Positions 43,262 to 52,911 of a stretch of 64,000 bases of DNA are shown here, one piece after another. The notes under the pieces are model-generated. The model was not told where the DNA came from. It searched no databases and worked only from the letters and a program-made list of their open reading frames with translations. Every line of letters begins with the position of its first letter. The stretch's first letter is position 1. The stretch is from Undaria pinnatifida (Eukaryota; Sar; Phaeophyceae; Laminariales; Alariaceae): assembly GCA_012845835.1 (NCBI GenBank), contig JABAKD010000006.1, forward strand, positions 1,100,116-1,164,115, written 5' to 3'. The position numbers and the translations under genes are program-made.

Positions 43262-43460
43262 GCCCATACATCAGAAAGGCAGACGAGGTCGACCGCGCGA
43301 TTCCGGAATAGGGGAACACTAGCGACGAGAAGTGGGAGAGGAGCCACCACGAACCGGGGGCGAATCCCCGTAGGTCGGCCTCCGTTCTGACTCGGAGTGC
43401 GGCGTAGCACGGAAGGTGTAGTCGATGGGAGCAGCTTTCTAAAGTACAGGAGATATCCAC
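43262..43460. mobile_element. Chimeric scrap of the RING-RT retrotransposon, two pieces joined in opposite orientation
   Basis: 43262-43372 matches 51480-51590 in direct orientation (GGCAGACGA-GTCGACCGCGC, CGAATCGGGGGCGAATCCC). From 43373 the sequence switches to the reverse complement of about 48545-48635, encoding on the minus strand CSHRLHLPCYAALRVRTEAD. The two source regions are about 3 kb apart in the element. It retains a Cys where the longer copy has Phe. Confidence 0.75.
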
Positions 43461-44640
43461 GACGGGCGACGTCGTCAGGACACTGACGAAATGGAGGGAA
43501 AGACTAAATGAGAAGAGGGGGAGGCTCTTCAAGGTGGTGAGATAAACTTGTACCAGGTACGAAAGGCCGAGTGGAGTGAGACTAGAGAGGGCTGAAATAT
43601 ACGCATATTCAATATACGTCTCATCCAGACCCATCTATCTTCCATCGCAATGAGCTTTTCAACACGTGTTCTAGGTCCGTGGTGGAGGAGCTTCGAGCGG
43701 AGTGAGGAGTGTGCCGGGACCACAAAACACAAATGAAACACGATGTAGAGCCCCAACCGGAAGTCGTCGTGATTATTGAGGCGCCAGGCATATCTTCTAG
43801 CCTCTTCATCGGACCTAGTTGGGCATCCTTTTTTCTCCAACGGTTTCTTCTACGAGTGTGTTCCATCAGAGGAACGTATTAGATCACCGCACGTTTAGAC
43901 AGCTGTGACTCGAGTGGAGTAGTCAGGGATTGCATGCACCACAGCTTGACGAGGGTAAGGGGGTGGAAGTGAGGGTTAAAGGAACGCCGATAGGAAAAGT
44001 AAACGGGCAAAAGGGGATGAAGTACGATTAACAGTGTGTGCCGCAAGACGGAAAGCCAACGCGGGGCAATGGACTTCATACGGACGAGGCGCTGATACTT
44101 GGGTGGGGGAAATGAGCATTGAACGAGAGGCTTCATAAGTCAGCTGTTGCATACTGTCCCATAGACGATTGTGAGACAAGCACGACAATACCGTGGCATT
44201 GGTATTGCCACAGTGCCTCTCGTTGGGGGCCTGCGGGCCCTGACTGGCGGTAATTGTCTGTTTCGGAAGCGCAAGGGACATACTGCTGAATGCCTCGGAG
44301 GCCACGGGTGGCGTACTGCTGTACAAGCCGCGACCCATCCACGAGCCTAGGCGAAAGCCGTTGGAAGGACCTTTGGGCGGGACATTAAACGCCGTTGGGC
44401 GGACCTCTTGGGAGGGGCATCACATGGACGAGATTTTCCCGCTAGATTAGACTTTCCGCAGGGGGGGGCAACTCGGGGCGACGATCCTGAACGTCAGGGA
44501 GGGGTTACTATACGAGGACCCTAGGAAAAGGATGTCCCGCAGGGGGAGAAAGAGGGGCTCGAAGCTATGCTCACCATTGTCACGAAAAAGCTTAAGGGTG
44601 TTTAACGCTCACCGTAGGGAGGGTGGTTTAGGGTTGCGAA
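43461..44640. other. Undetermined, possible 5' region of the retrotransposon
   Basis: No protein family is visible on either strand. Base composition changes gradually to the purine-rich plus strand typical of the downstream element, and several minus frames are open by composition alone. The 5' end of the element may lie here. Confidence 0.3.
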
Positions 44641-45022
44641 AGTGTGGGCACCCTTGCAGACGCGAGGGTGCCCATATTGCCAGGAGAGGGCAACCGCCAG
44701 GAACAAACAATTAGAGGGGGAGGGGAAGGCACACCAGTACCTATGCGTCCTGAGAATGTTAGAGTGTCTGCACGCACGGCTACGGGAGCTCAGAGGGGAA
44801 TAATCAAGAGCGGGAGAAGAACGACGCGTTACGCCCAACGTACGGGGTCCGTCGGGGGAACTTCTGTCATCAGGGCGAGGGCGATGGAGAACCTTACCAT
44901 CGTGGCTAGCAGGACGATCACACAGGCTGGGCCGGATGCAGGGCCATCTCCACCTTATGGCGACGCCGGCGGATACCCGGACCAAACAGAGACCAGTTAA
45001 CGGTACCATAAAAACTGTCGCA

Positions 45023-45060
45023 CAACCAGCAGTTACGGCAACAACCAGCAGTTACGGCAA
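45023..45060. repeat. 19-bp perfect tandem duplication
   Basis: CAACCAGCAGTTACGGCAA occurs twice in a row. Being 19 bp it shifts the frame of whatever ORF ran through, consistent with decay. Confidence 0.95.
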
Positions 45061-45205
45061 CAGCCCAATCACTATGCCCATTGTCGCCTGGGCGAGAACG
45101 GGGGAGGACCCTCCCGGCATGGATGTAGTCTAGGGTCATGGGAACAATCCACGAGCCGGGAGGGTTACAACAACAGACAGCAAATCGGGAGCAGTCGGAA
45201 ACCGG

Positions 45206-46327
45206 TTGTCTCGGGCAGCAAGGAAGAAGAACCATAGCAGGGGCCACAGAGTTTTCAGCGGATGCATCGACAAGTGCATTACCGGCGATAGTGCCACTGC
45301 CGGTAGGGGACGTACGGCCCCGGCATGGACACGAGCCCGGACAGGGGGGTTGGCTCTTGCAAGAGGGGTCCTCCGGCATCAAACGCCGAGTGGGGCTCAA
45401 CAGGAAGGACACCAGACGCCTGCGGAAGACGGGAGATGTATAACGGAGGGACGGCTGGCATTGGAGCGCGCGAGACGGACGACTCTCCCGGCAAGGGCTA
45501 ACACAGAGACAAGAGTACCACGTGTTACAACAGGAGGGGTTCAGCAGCCCTCGTCTTGCCGACCGAAGGCGACGAGTGATAGGAACGTTCCCACGTCTCC
45601 CCACACCAACGGGGCTCCGCAGAATAGGGCAGCATCAGGCGATCGAACATCGCCTCCACCGACGTTGCGGCAGAGGCGCCGTTCTCCATCGCTATCTGCG
45701 GTGGATCGAGCGATGGTGCCACGACCGGTGGGGCGTGGGAGGTGGACGACTACCCCGGCATGGATGCGCGCGAGGACGATAGGGGGGTTGCAGCATCAAG
45801 GGTCGAGTGGAGCGCAGCAAGAGAGGGATCGGGCGTCCGCGACAGTAGGAAGGCGTCCATCGCAAGTCCCGCCGCCGGTGGAACGCGAGAGTATGAATGC
45901 AGCGACACAAGGCCCAGGTGTCGCATCAAGCGGACCCCAGCTATTGATGTCGCGTCGGTCGCTGCCAACGACGGGTGGGAACGTTCCCCCATCGCTCCGC
46001 ATCATTGGGACTCGGAGGGGTAGGGCAGCATCATGTGATCGGCTCTCGCCACGACCGACAACGCGGCCGAGGCACCGTTCGCCACTGCCCTGTGGAGGGA
46101 ATATCATAATCACTACGGCTTTGCTCCTACCAGGAATCTTAGCGCGCGGCAGCGGTCCATCTCCCCTCCCGCAGGAACACCGGTGCGCTCGCACCAGCGG
46201 TTTCGGTTCACTTTTACCGAAAACACACAAAACCAGAGGGCCTTGGTGCCTTGCACAGACAATCCAGCCGTCCAAGGCCGTAGCCCACGCCCATCCGAGA
46301 ATGTGCCTACCCTGTCCGAGATTATAG
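45206..46327 (+). pseudogene. ORF1-region fragment with internal Pro/Arg-rich repeat
   Basis: An open frame of 373 codons without recognisable domains, rich in Arg, Pro, Ser and Thr. Two units of about 410 bp are visible: PAWTRARTGG...RNVPTSPHTNG...QNRAASGDRTSPPP and PAWMRARTIGG...GGNVPPSLRIIG...RRGRAASCDRLSPRP. At the DNA level GGGAACGTTCCC and TAGGGCAGCATCA-G-GATCG recur near 45580-45640 and 45985-46040. Likely a disordered nucleic-acid-binding region. The upstream in-frame start is unclear, and frames switch on both sides. Confidence 0.45.
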
Positions 46328-46679
46328 CCAATGCCCGAGCGTGGAGCAGCAGAGCCGAGGCGAGGGTGGCCGGTGCACAGTTGGTATCAGGCCCCCAAGT
46401 GGTAAATGGGCTTGGTGGGAGACATTGCCTTCCTCGTACTTGTTAACGTGCTGGGATAAGGACTACACGGAGACGAAGCCCTTCGCCGATGGAGGCTGAA
46501 GATGGGCACATCCATATTTCGCAGCGTAGGACACGGCGTCGTCGTCATACTTGTGTCACCGGAGGCGTTGGTTTGGGTAGGAGGAGGGATTCGATCCTTT
46601 CCCGTGTCAGGAGAGGTCGGGGAGGCGAGGTAGCGCCCGAGGACGAGCGATGGACCCTCCCACTCCCCTCTGTTAATGA

Positions 46680-47400
46680 ATGCAGCAGTTCCCGCACCTC
46701 AAAATGCCCGTCGTGCAGCCGGAAGCTCCGCCCAGCCGAGGATTCTATGCGGGTCCACACCTGAGAGGACACAGCAGGGTTATCAGGCTTTCCCTTCCAG
46801 CAACGGTGTCCATAGTATGCCATCGGACACGGCACTAAGTTTTCGTGACTCGAGTTTCTGTTCCCAGGATGCACGTCGTGGAGCGAACAGCTTTGTTCGG
46901 GGGGGTCTTTTAGGGGCGGGAACATCTACGAGGACTAGTAGGACAGCAAGTAATCCTCCCCCATAACACCGGGCGCGACACCGGGCTCTCGGGACTCAAG
47001 TCACAGGTAACAAAATGCTCGATGCGCAATAAGTACTTCCTTCCGGAGGGGGGGGGGCTGGGGAGTCTACACCTACGCGCAGTCAGCAGAGGTACCGCGC
47101 GACCACCGCAGTCGGTGGCAATCAGAGTGAGGCAATGTCTCCCCACCTTCGGCCATTAGGCGCAGCACCGACCTTCCGGCACTCCAGAGCGACGCCTCAC
47201 GACGCTCGTCTTGCCGGCGGAAGCTTTGTCCGAATGGGAGCCTTGCGAGGCCAAACAACTCCTAGCAGTCAGCAGGAGTGTCGGACGACGCTCGGCGGTG
47301 GCGGAGCTCATGGCGGAATAGGGTCTGGGTCTTCTCCTCCGCTATCACCGGGCGCGACAGCGGGTTCCCGGGTCTCAAGAACGCCCCCCCCACCGCCGCC
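46680..47400 (+). pseudogene. ORF1-region fragments with a second degenerate tandem repeat
   Basis: Two related blocks, about 46830-46990 and 47190-47385, share GTCTTGCCGGCGGAAGCTTTGT-like and ACCGGGCGCGACA-CGGG-TC-CGGGxCTCAAG segments at a spacing of about 350 bp. The frames (one starting MNAAVPAPQNARRAAGSSAQ, one MSPHLRPLGAAPTFRHSRAT) are not joined. No domain recognised. Confidence 0.4.
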
Positions 47401-47723
47401 GAGAGAAAAACATGTGGGGGGCGACGTCAAGAAAGCATCGATCAGATGGAAGTTGACCCTGTTCAAGGGAGTACACCTCGAGAGGATGATCCGTCCCGTA
47501 GGGAAAGACGTAGGGCAGGGGCGGGAAGAGGTAACCGCCAACCCAACAGTGATAACGCACCGGAAAGAGGTTCCGACGGAGCAACGTGGCGACTAGGGTC
47601 GTCCACATCTCCGGAAACGGCCGCAGGTGAAGGGCGACGGGCCGCGAACACTACACCTGCGGAGGGCCTCATCTCCTCCAGGGAGAGGGCGCGCACCCGT
47701 TTAGCTGCTACCATCAGCGCGCG

Positions 47724-48845
47724 ATGATCGGACGGGGGAAGGGGGAGACAGCTTTTCACTGGGCTATTCCGCGAGTGTCGCCTCACCAGCCAACGACGGC
47801 GCGGATGGAGTCGTCGGCAACACATTCCCAACCAGTACAGTCGTTGCCGGAACAACCTCCGGACACGCCTGGTGCATCACAGCCGCCGACAACGGCATTG
47901 GTACTACCCCTAACGGCACCCCTTACACTTGGGGATTCAAACAAACCTGTAATAGAAAGTGCGCCGCTAACGGGAGATCCACCATTTCCACTCGGGGGTT
48001 CAAGCACACCCGTCATAGAAGGTGTGCCGCTAATGGGAGAGACCACCCCAGACATCATGGCCTGCACAGGCACCGATCTTCGAGTCACACCCACCACAGC
48101 CTGCATCTAGGGGGGAGTCTCAACCGTCAATACAGCCCTTTCTAGCGATATCGGTGCCCACCTCGACCCCTCCGACAACACCGCAACTGCCGTCAGCTAC
48201 CTCTCCATCCGTCAGGCCACCCACAACGTCATCGCCAAGTCCGTCACCGTCACTGCCGCCGCCGCAGCTGCCCACAACTGGCCATCCCTCGCCAGCGACA
48301 CCTATCTCGACACCGACTGTGGCCCTGGCGCTCGAAAAGCCATTGCAGACATTGGTCAGGGCGGCAGAGGCAGCATCGCCAAAGTCGTCACGGACGACGC
48401 CTACACGAACGGCGGAGGGAAGGGGTCCGGCACCGTACCGACGCCCGAACTGCCTAAGTCTCTGCCACGGGCACCATCGCCGACGCCTACAGAAAACCAG
48501 CCCCGGGAGGAACCTCCGGAAGACTGCTGTGTATGCTATGAAGCATTGGCCTCTCCTTTGGTGTATTTAGGGAGCTGTTCCCATCGACTACACCTTCCGT
48601 TCTACGCCGCACTCCGAGTCAGAACGGAGGTCGATTTAGGATGTCCGGCATGTCGGGCGACCGTAACAGTCAACGAGGCCGACGGGATGACGCTCCGTCA
48701 GCATAGCAATGAGGTCATGGTGGAGGTGTTGACGGTTGTGCGGCAAGAGATGCCAGCTGACGGGGAAAGCAAGGCTAACAACAAGGGCCATAATAGGAGG
48801 CAGGAGGCGGCGAGCGATATGCAGCGCTTGTCATGGTCTGGTTGA
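47724..48845 (+). pseudogene. ORF1-region fragment ending in RING-like module 1, interrupted by one stop
   Basis: One frame runs from 47724 to 48845 with a single TAG at 48108-48110. Before the stop it is Pro/Thr-rich and has a 66-bp tandem unit (VIESAPLTGDPPFPLGGSST then VIEGVPLMGETTPD). After it the frame reaches a RING-like module, with C-x2-C at DCCVCYEAL, then GSCSHRLHLPFYA (Cys-x-His-x2-His) and GCPACRA (C-x2-C). The sixth ligand is Phe, whereas the scrap at 43.4 kb has Cys there. Between 48111 and 48480 a second frame is also open and is Pro/Ser/Thr-rich, so which frame is ancestral there is unclear. Confidence 0.55.
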
Positions 48846-49290
48846 GGAGACTAATTGCGTACAAGTGTCCTGCTCGTGCGACGTACACCGCCGTTGTGCT
48901 TTAGGCTTCTGCGAGGATGCAATCCCCCGAGCTAGGACTTTCGGAGGGGTACACCTAGTCACGTGCCCGAACCCGGCTCCGCACGAGGAGCATCAAGAGG
49001 TCGATCTGCACCCCCTCCTCCAACAGATTTGGTGGCTGACTCGTCCACAGGAAGTGTGCCGTAGAAAGTGCTGCAGGAGCAGACGGCAGGGGGGACGACC
49101 GATTTGGGGTAGCTATCCGAGACGGGACAGGAGTGTCGCGTGGGAGAACGTTCCGACTCACAGCAATAGTACCCAGAATCCACATGCGATACGATCGCAA
49201 TACCCCGGATGGCGCTCACCAACAACGACAGTTAGAGACATTGTGGCGATCACTGACCTCGGGTGTAGAGGAGGCCGCGAGTCAAGGTGA
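48736..49290 (+). pseudogene. ORF1-region fragment with RING-like module 2
   Basis: It lies in the next frame after module 1, overlapping its end. The module reads ICSACHGLVEETNCVQVSCS, CDVHRRCALGFC and, 20 residues on, VTCPNPAP, giving C-x2-C, C-x-C-x2-H-x2-C and a final C-P pattern with the last Cys missing. The rest is basic and low in pattern. It needs a +1 shift from module 1 and another to reach module 3. Confidence 0.45.
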
Positions 49291-50011
49291 AGGTGGTCAA
49301 GACGTTGAAAGGGGATTGGAGGAGTCCGAGGAATTTAGGTGCTCGTACTGCGGTTGGCCTCTCGATAACGCTAGTGGGGAGTCGGCGGAAGACGACGCTC
49401 AAGTACCCGTTCCGTGCGCCCATGGAAGCTTTGCGCACACCCGCTGCATGCTGGACCACGCGGAAAACCTCGCGAGAGGACATGAAGATCCTAGGCCCTG
49501 CGTCGCGCGTCGCTCGGCGTGGCTGGGAGGAAGCCGACCTCCCCACCCGGCGGAGCTAGCTAAAGGGATATTCATGGACGGACATGAGGGAAGGTGGGGG
49601 GTGGTGAGAAGTGCCCTGCAGTTCGCCACCCGCGTTCAGCGGCACATCTCCGGACTGGAGTCAGCCAGCTACGTGACGACTGGCATTTTCGGTACGTTTG
49701 AGCTCATGTTACATGCACACGGAAGGAGCTTTACCTCCTCGCTCTTCCTATGCTCCCTATTTTGCGATGCGCTGAACCTGCGTCAAGGGGCATACCTCGA
49801 TTTTCCCCGATCGAGGGAATGGGAAACGGCGGCAGGCCGATACCGTACGCTGTTCGCTTTGTAGGACATCCAACCGCAGGATATCTTACTCCGGCTCCAA
49901 AATCAAAGAATCTACATCGCACCTCACGTCCAACAATATCTAGTAGGCCTCGACGCCGAATGGGAAGAGCGACTAACGAGGTGGACCCTCGGGGTCCGAG
50001 CGCGTTGAAAG
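49133..50011 (+). pseudogene. ORF1-region fragment with RING-like module 3 and tandem-domain copy 1
   Basis: It is open from 49133 to a TAG at 49862-49864 and would continue in the same frame to a TGA at 50009. Module: FRCSYCGWPLDNASGESAED, then PCAHGSFAHTRCMLDHAE and RPCVARRSAW. The final Cys is Arg. Downstream follow FELMLHAHGRSFTSSLFLCS, LFCDALNLRQGAYLDFPRSR and, past the stop, LLRLQNQRIYIAPHVQQYLV. The whole domain is repeated in 50044-50796 with the same order. Confidence 0.55.
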
Positions 50012-50043
50012 CGGGTGATGCGCTTCCTTCCTTTTCATAAGCG

Positions 50044-50796
50044 ATGGCAGCGACACCAGAGAGAACGGACCGGATGCTGGAGAACGACCCTTTACACACG
50101 GAACAAACTGAACAAGGGGGCGCTGCTAGGAGTGCAGCAGAGAGGCGTTGTGCCGCGGGAAGCAGGGGTGCATCTCCCTGCGCCTACTGCAGGCGGGCAC
50201 TAGAGGAGCCTACTGGGGATTCGGCGGTGGAGTCTTTATGGGCACTTATTCCGTGTCCCCACGAAAAGCAAGTACATGCCCGCTTCATGCTAGACCGTGC
50301 GGAACGCCTCGCGAGTAGGCATGCAGACCCACAACCATGCGTCGCGTGTCGCTCGGAATGGCCGGCAAGCAATCGGCCTCTTCATCCCGCTGAGCTGGCT
50401 GAGGACCTTCCAAGCCACGCCCGGGGGGAAGATGGCCGGCAGTAGCGGGAGCTCTGCAGTTCGCCGAACTCTTGGAGGATAACGGTCCCCGGTTGGACCC
50501 AGCTAGTTACGTCACGACTGGTTCCCACGATAGTTGATAGATGGTGAGGACCCATGGGAGTAGCCCAACCTCCTTGTTCCTGTTGTGGTCCCTGTTCGGC
50601 GATGCTCTTGACCTGACCCAAGGCGCCTACCTTGACTTCCCCCGACCGAGGGAATGGAGAGCGGCAGCCGGTCACTACCGTGATGTCTTCGCCGCGTACG
50701 GCATCCGTCCGCAGGTTACTGTACTCCGACTCCCGAATCGAAGAATTTACATCCTACCTCATGTCCAAGAATTATTGGCGGGCCTCGACTTAACTT
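50044..50796 (+). pseudogene. ORF1-region fragment with RING-like module 4, tandem-domain copy 2
   Basis: Copy 2 of the domain in 49133-50011: PCAYCRRALEEPTGDSAVES, then PCPHEKQVHARFMLDRAE (sixth ligand Phe) and PCVACRSEW with both last Cys kept. A frameshift near 50440-50540 separates it from WSLFGDALDLTQGAYLDFPR and VTVLRLPNRRIYILPHVQEL, which ends at a natural-looking TGA. Each copy keeps a ligand the other has lost, so both derive from a complete RING. Confidence 0.55.
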
Positions 50797-50799
50797 GAG

Positions 50800-51300
50800 A
50801 GGACCACCAAATGAGGTGGACCCTCGGGGTCCAAAATGCGCTAGAAAAGGGGGAGGCGCTTCCTCCGTTCGCGGCGGCAGCGTGGACCCTCGGGTCCCAA
50901 AACGGGTTTGGGGCAGGGAATGAGCTGCCTCCTTCCCCGGCGGCAGCGGGGGTAACACCGGAAGGAACAGACCCGGCGCTGGAGAGTGACTCGTTAGCAG
51001 CGGGAGTAACACAACGGAAGGAGAAGCCCCGGCGTCTGAAGGCGACTCGAGGGTAGGGGGGCAGGCGGAGCCAGGAGGCGCCGCTTATGTAACCGTGGAG
51101 AACACCCTCATGGCCGAACACGGGGATGTCACGGTGCCGGAACCCTTGCTCCCCCCTCTGAGTCAGCCCAGCGCCACCCCAGCCGCAGTGAGAGGCACGG
51201 CCGAAGGAACGGGCCCGGCACGGGAGAGCGACCCTTTAGCAGCGGGCGTGACACCACCGGAAGGGGCAACTCTATTAATAGCGTCAGAAGGTGACCCGGG
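50800..51300. repeat. Short degenerate repeats within ORF1
   Basis: GTGGACCCTCGGGGTCC-AAA-GCG (50815, 50880 and 49980) and CCGGAAGGAACAGACCCGGC, GAGAGYGACYCKTTAGCAGC, GGGxGTxACACCACCGGAAGG (50955-51040 and 51205-51265) recur. It appears to be a region grown by small tandem duplications. Confidence 0.55.
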
Positions 51301-51685
51301 GGGATGGGAGGAGACGGAGACAGGAGGTGCTGTATCTGTTGCCACGGGAAACTCCCGAACTGCCGAAAACAGGGAGGCGACGGCGCCGGGACACTCGCGC
51401 GCGCCCCCAACACAGCCCAGCGTCACCCCAGCAACATCGAGGGCGACTGCATCTATGTCCATCGGTGTAGTAGAGGGTGGGAGAAGCACAAGAGGCAGAC
51501 GACGTCGACCGCGCGGATCCGGACGAGGAACACGATCGACGAGAACTGCAAGAGGAGCCGCCACGAATCGGGGGCGAATCCCTTGACATGGAAGCGGCGA
51601 GGTTCCATCGGCCCCTGCGCAAGGAAGGGTTGGCGGTGGAGAGAAGAAAAGCGGGGACGGAGAGGGAGAAGGGCCAGCACCAGGG

Positions 51686-52024
51686 AGCGTAACGCAACTT
51701 CGCGCTTTCATTGCAGACGACCACAGCGATACGAGCTGTGGGGGCTGTAGAGCAACGATTTGTCGGGGACACCGAGTGGTGGGGTTGCCCTGTAGACGTC
51801 AACATGCAATGCATGCGCGGTGCGTGGCGAATGCGGTCAGACGAGGCGGGGCGCAGGCGTCGGTTCTCTGCGGAGCAAGGGGATGCACAGTCCGCCATGG
51901 AAGACGGGAAGCAATAGAAGCGGCAGTTCAGGCCGACCCTGGACTACGCGTGACGGCAGCGGGACTCGGGGGAAGACCTGACGATGGCGAGGAAGAGCGC
52001 CGGGATAGCCTCTGCTATCCCTGA
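51686..52024 (+). pseudogene. ORF1-region fragment with RING-like module 5
   Basis: In one frame, TSCGGCRATICRGHRVVGLP is followed by CRRQHAMHARCVANAVRR and VLCGARGCTVRHGRREAI. The pattern is C-x2-C, then C-x3-H-x2-H-x2-C and C-x4-C, a RING/treble-clef-like set. The frame ends at a TGA at 52022-52024. A second overlapping frame is open but has no ordered Cys/His pattern. Confidence 0.5.
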
Positions 52025-52242
52025 GACCACAGCACATTGGGAATTGCAGGACTGCTCGATGATGTCCCCCTTGAGGACCTCCAACAACGCTTCGTCACTG
52101 TTGTCAAAGTGCAGCCGAGGCTGGCTACTGCCCACGCCAAGCTTATCGCCCATGTGATTGGCCTCCTCAATCACGCGTTGGGAGAGCATCGCCAACCCAC
52201 ACAATCGGAGACGCCGCAATCACTCCTGAGGTCAATCAAGTT

Positions 52243-52911
52243 GTGGTACATCCTCCCAGCTTTATGCACTCGCAGGATGGCCGAATGAAACGGCGTGAGA
52301 GGTTTGCGTCAGCCGAACGCGGTGACCTCACCCTCTTGCTCCCGTGGTTAATGGAGTATACCCGTCGAACATCGACGAGGCAAATCGGCCAAGCCCGCGG
52401 AGAGACGGACGCTGACATGTTTAAGAGGGCATTATCAGCATGCCGCCATCGAGGCGGGGTGACTGTGGCAGCACGCAGCTTCCTCGCGAAACCGCGCGCG
52501 CCGGGGAACGAGGAAACGTGAGAGCGCGTAAAAGCAAAGTTCCCGAAGGAGAACCGGGCCTGCGTCTCCGAAGCTGCAGCGGCAGCGGTGGCAGCAACTT
52601 CCTCCGACCAGGAGGAAGGGAGTGTTCCCAACTGGCGCCCGGAGGAAAAGTTCACCCCACAGATGACCCTCGCGGTCATCAATTCTCGCAACGCCTTATC
52701 AGGCGCGGAAAGCCACGGTCTGCGCTTCTCGCACTTGCAGTCAATGATCAGGACTGGTGTTGGGCGCGAAAAATTTGGAGCTGGCATTGAAGCCTTCTGG
52801 AGAAGAATTAACGATGGTCCAAACGCCTTCCCGCCGGAATTCTGGCAGCTCTTCTTGCAATCCAACCTCACTGCCCTCGGTGAAAATGCTGCTCCGTGTG
52901 CGTGGGGATGA
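52243..52911 (+). pseudogene. RT N-terminal region, broken by one stop and a frameshift
   Basis: One frame runs through with a TGA at 52519-52521 inside AKPRAPGNEET/ERVKAKFPKE, where a Trp codon would be expected. It continues TPQMTLAVINSRNALSGAES, HGLRFSHLQSMIRTGVGREK and FWRRINDGPNAFPPEFWQLF, the RT region before motif A (thumb-distal motifs 0-1). It leaves the RT frame at the four-A run 52883-52886, where loss of one A explains the shift into the main RT ORF. With these two lesions the element cannot make a full RT from one frame. Confidence 0.65.

Noticed and set aside
43529-43866. Minus-strand frames upstream of the retrotransposon
   Set aside because: No domain and no relation to the element or to exons; strand composition alone explains them.
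45796-46331. Minus-strand frames of up to 159 codons opposite the ORF1 repeats
   Set aside because: Shadows of a GC-rich, stop-poor plus-strand frame; no motif.
52236-52871. Minus-strand open frame of 211 codons
   Set aside because: Lies opposite the RT N-terminal region whose plus-strand sequence carries the recognisable RT segments.
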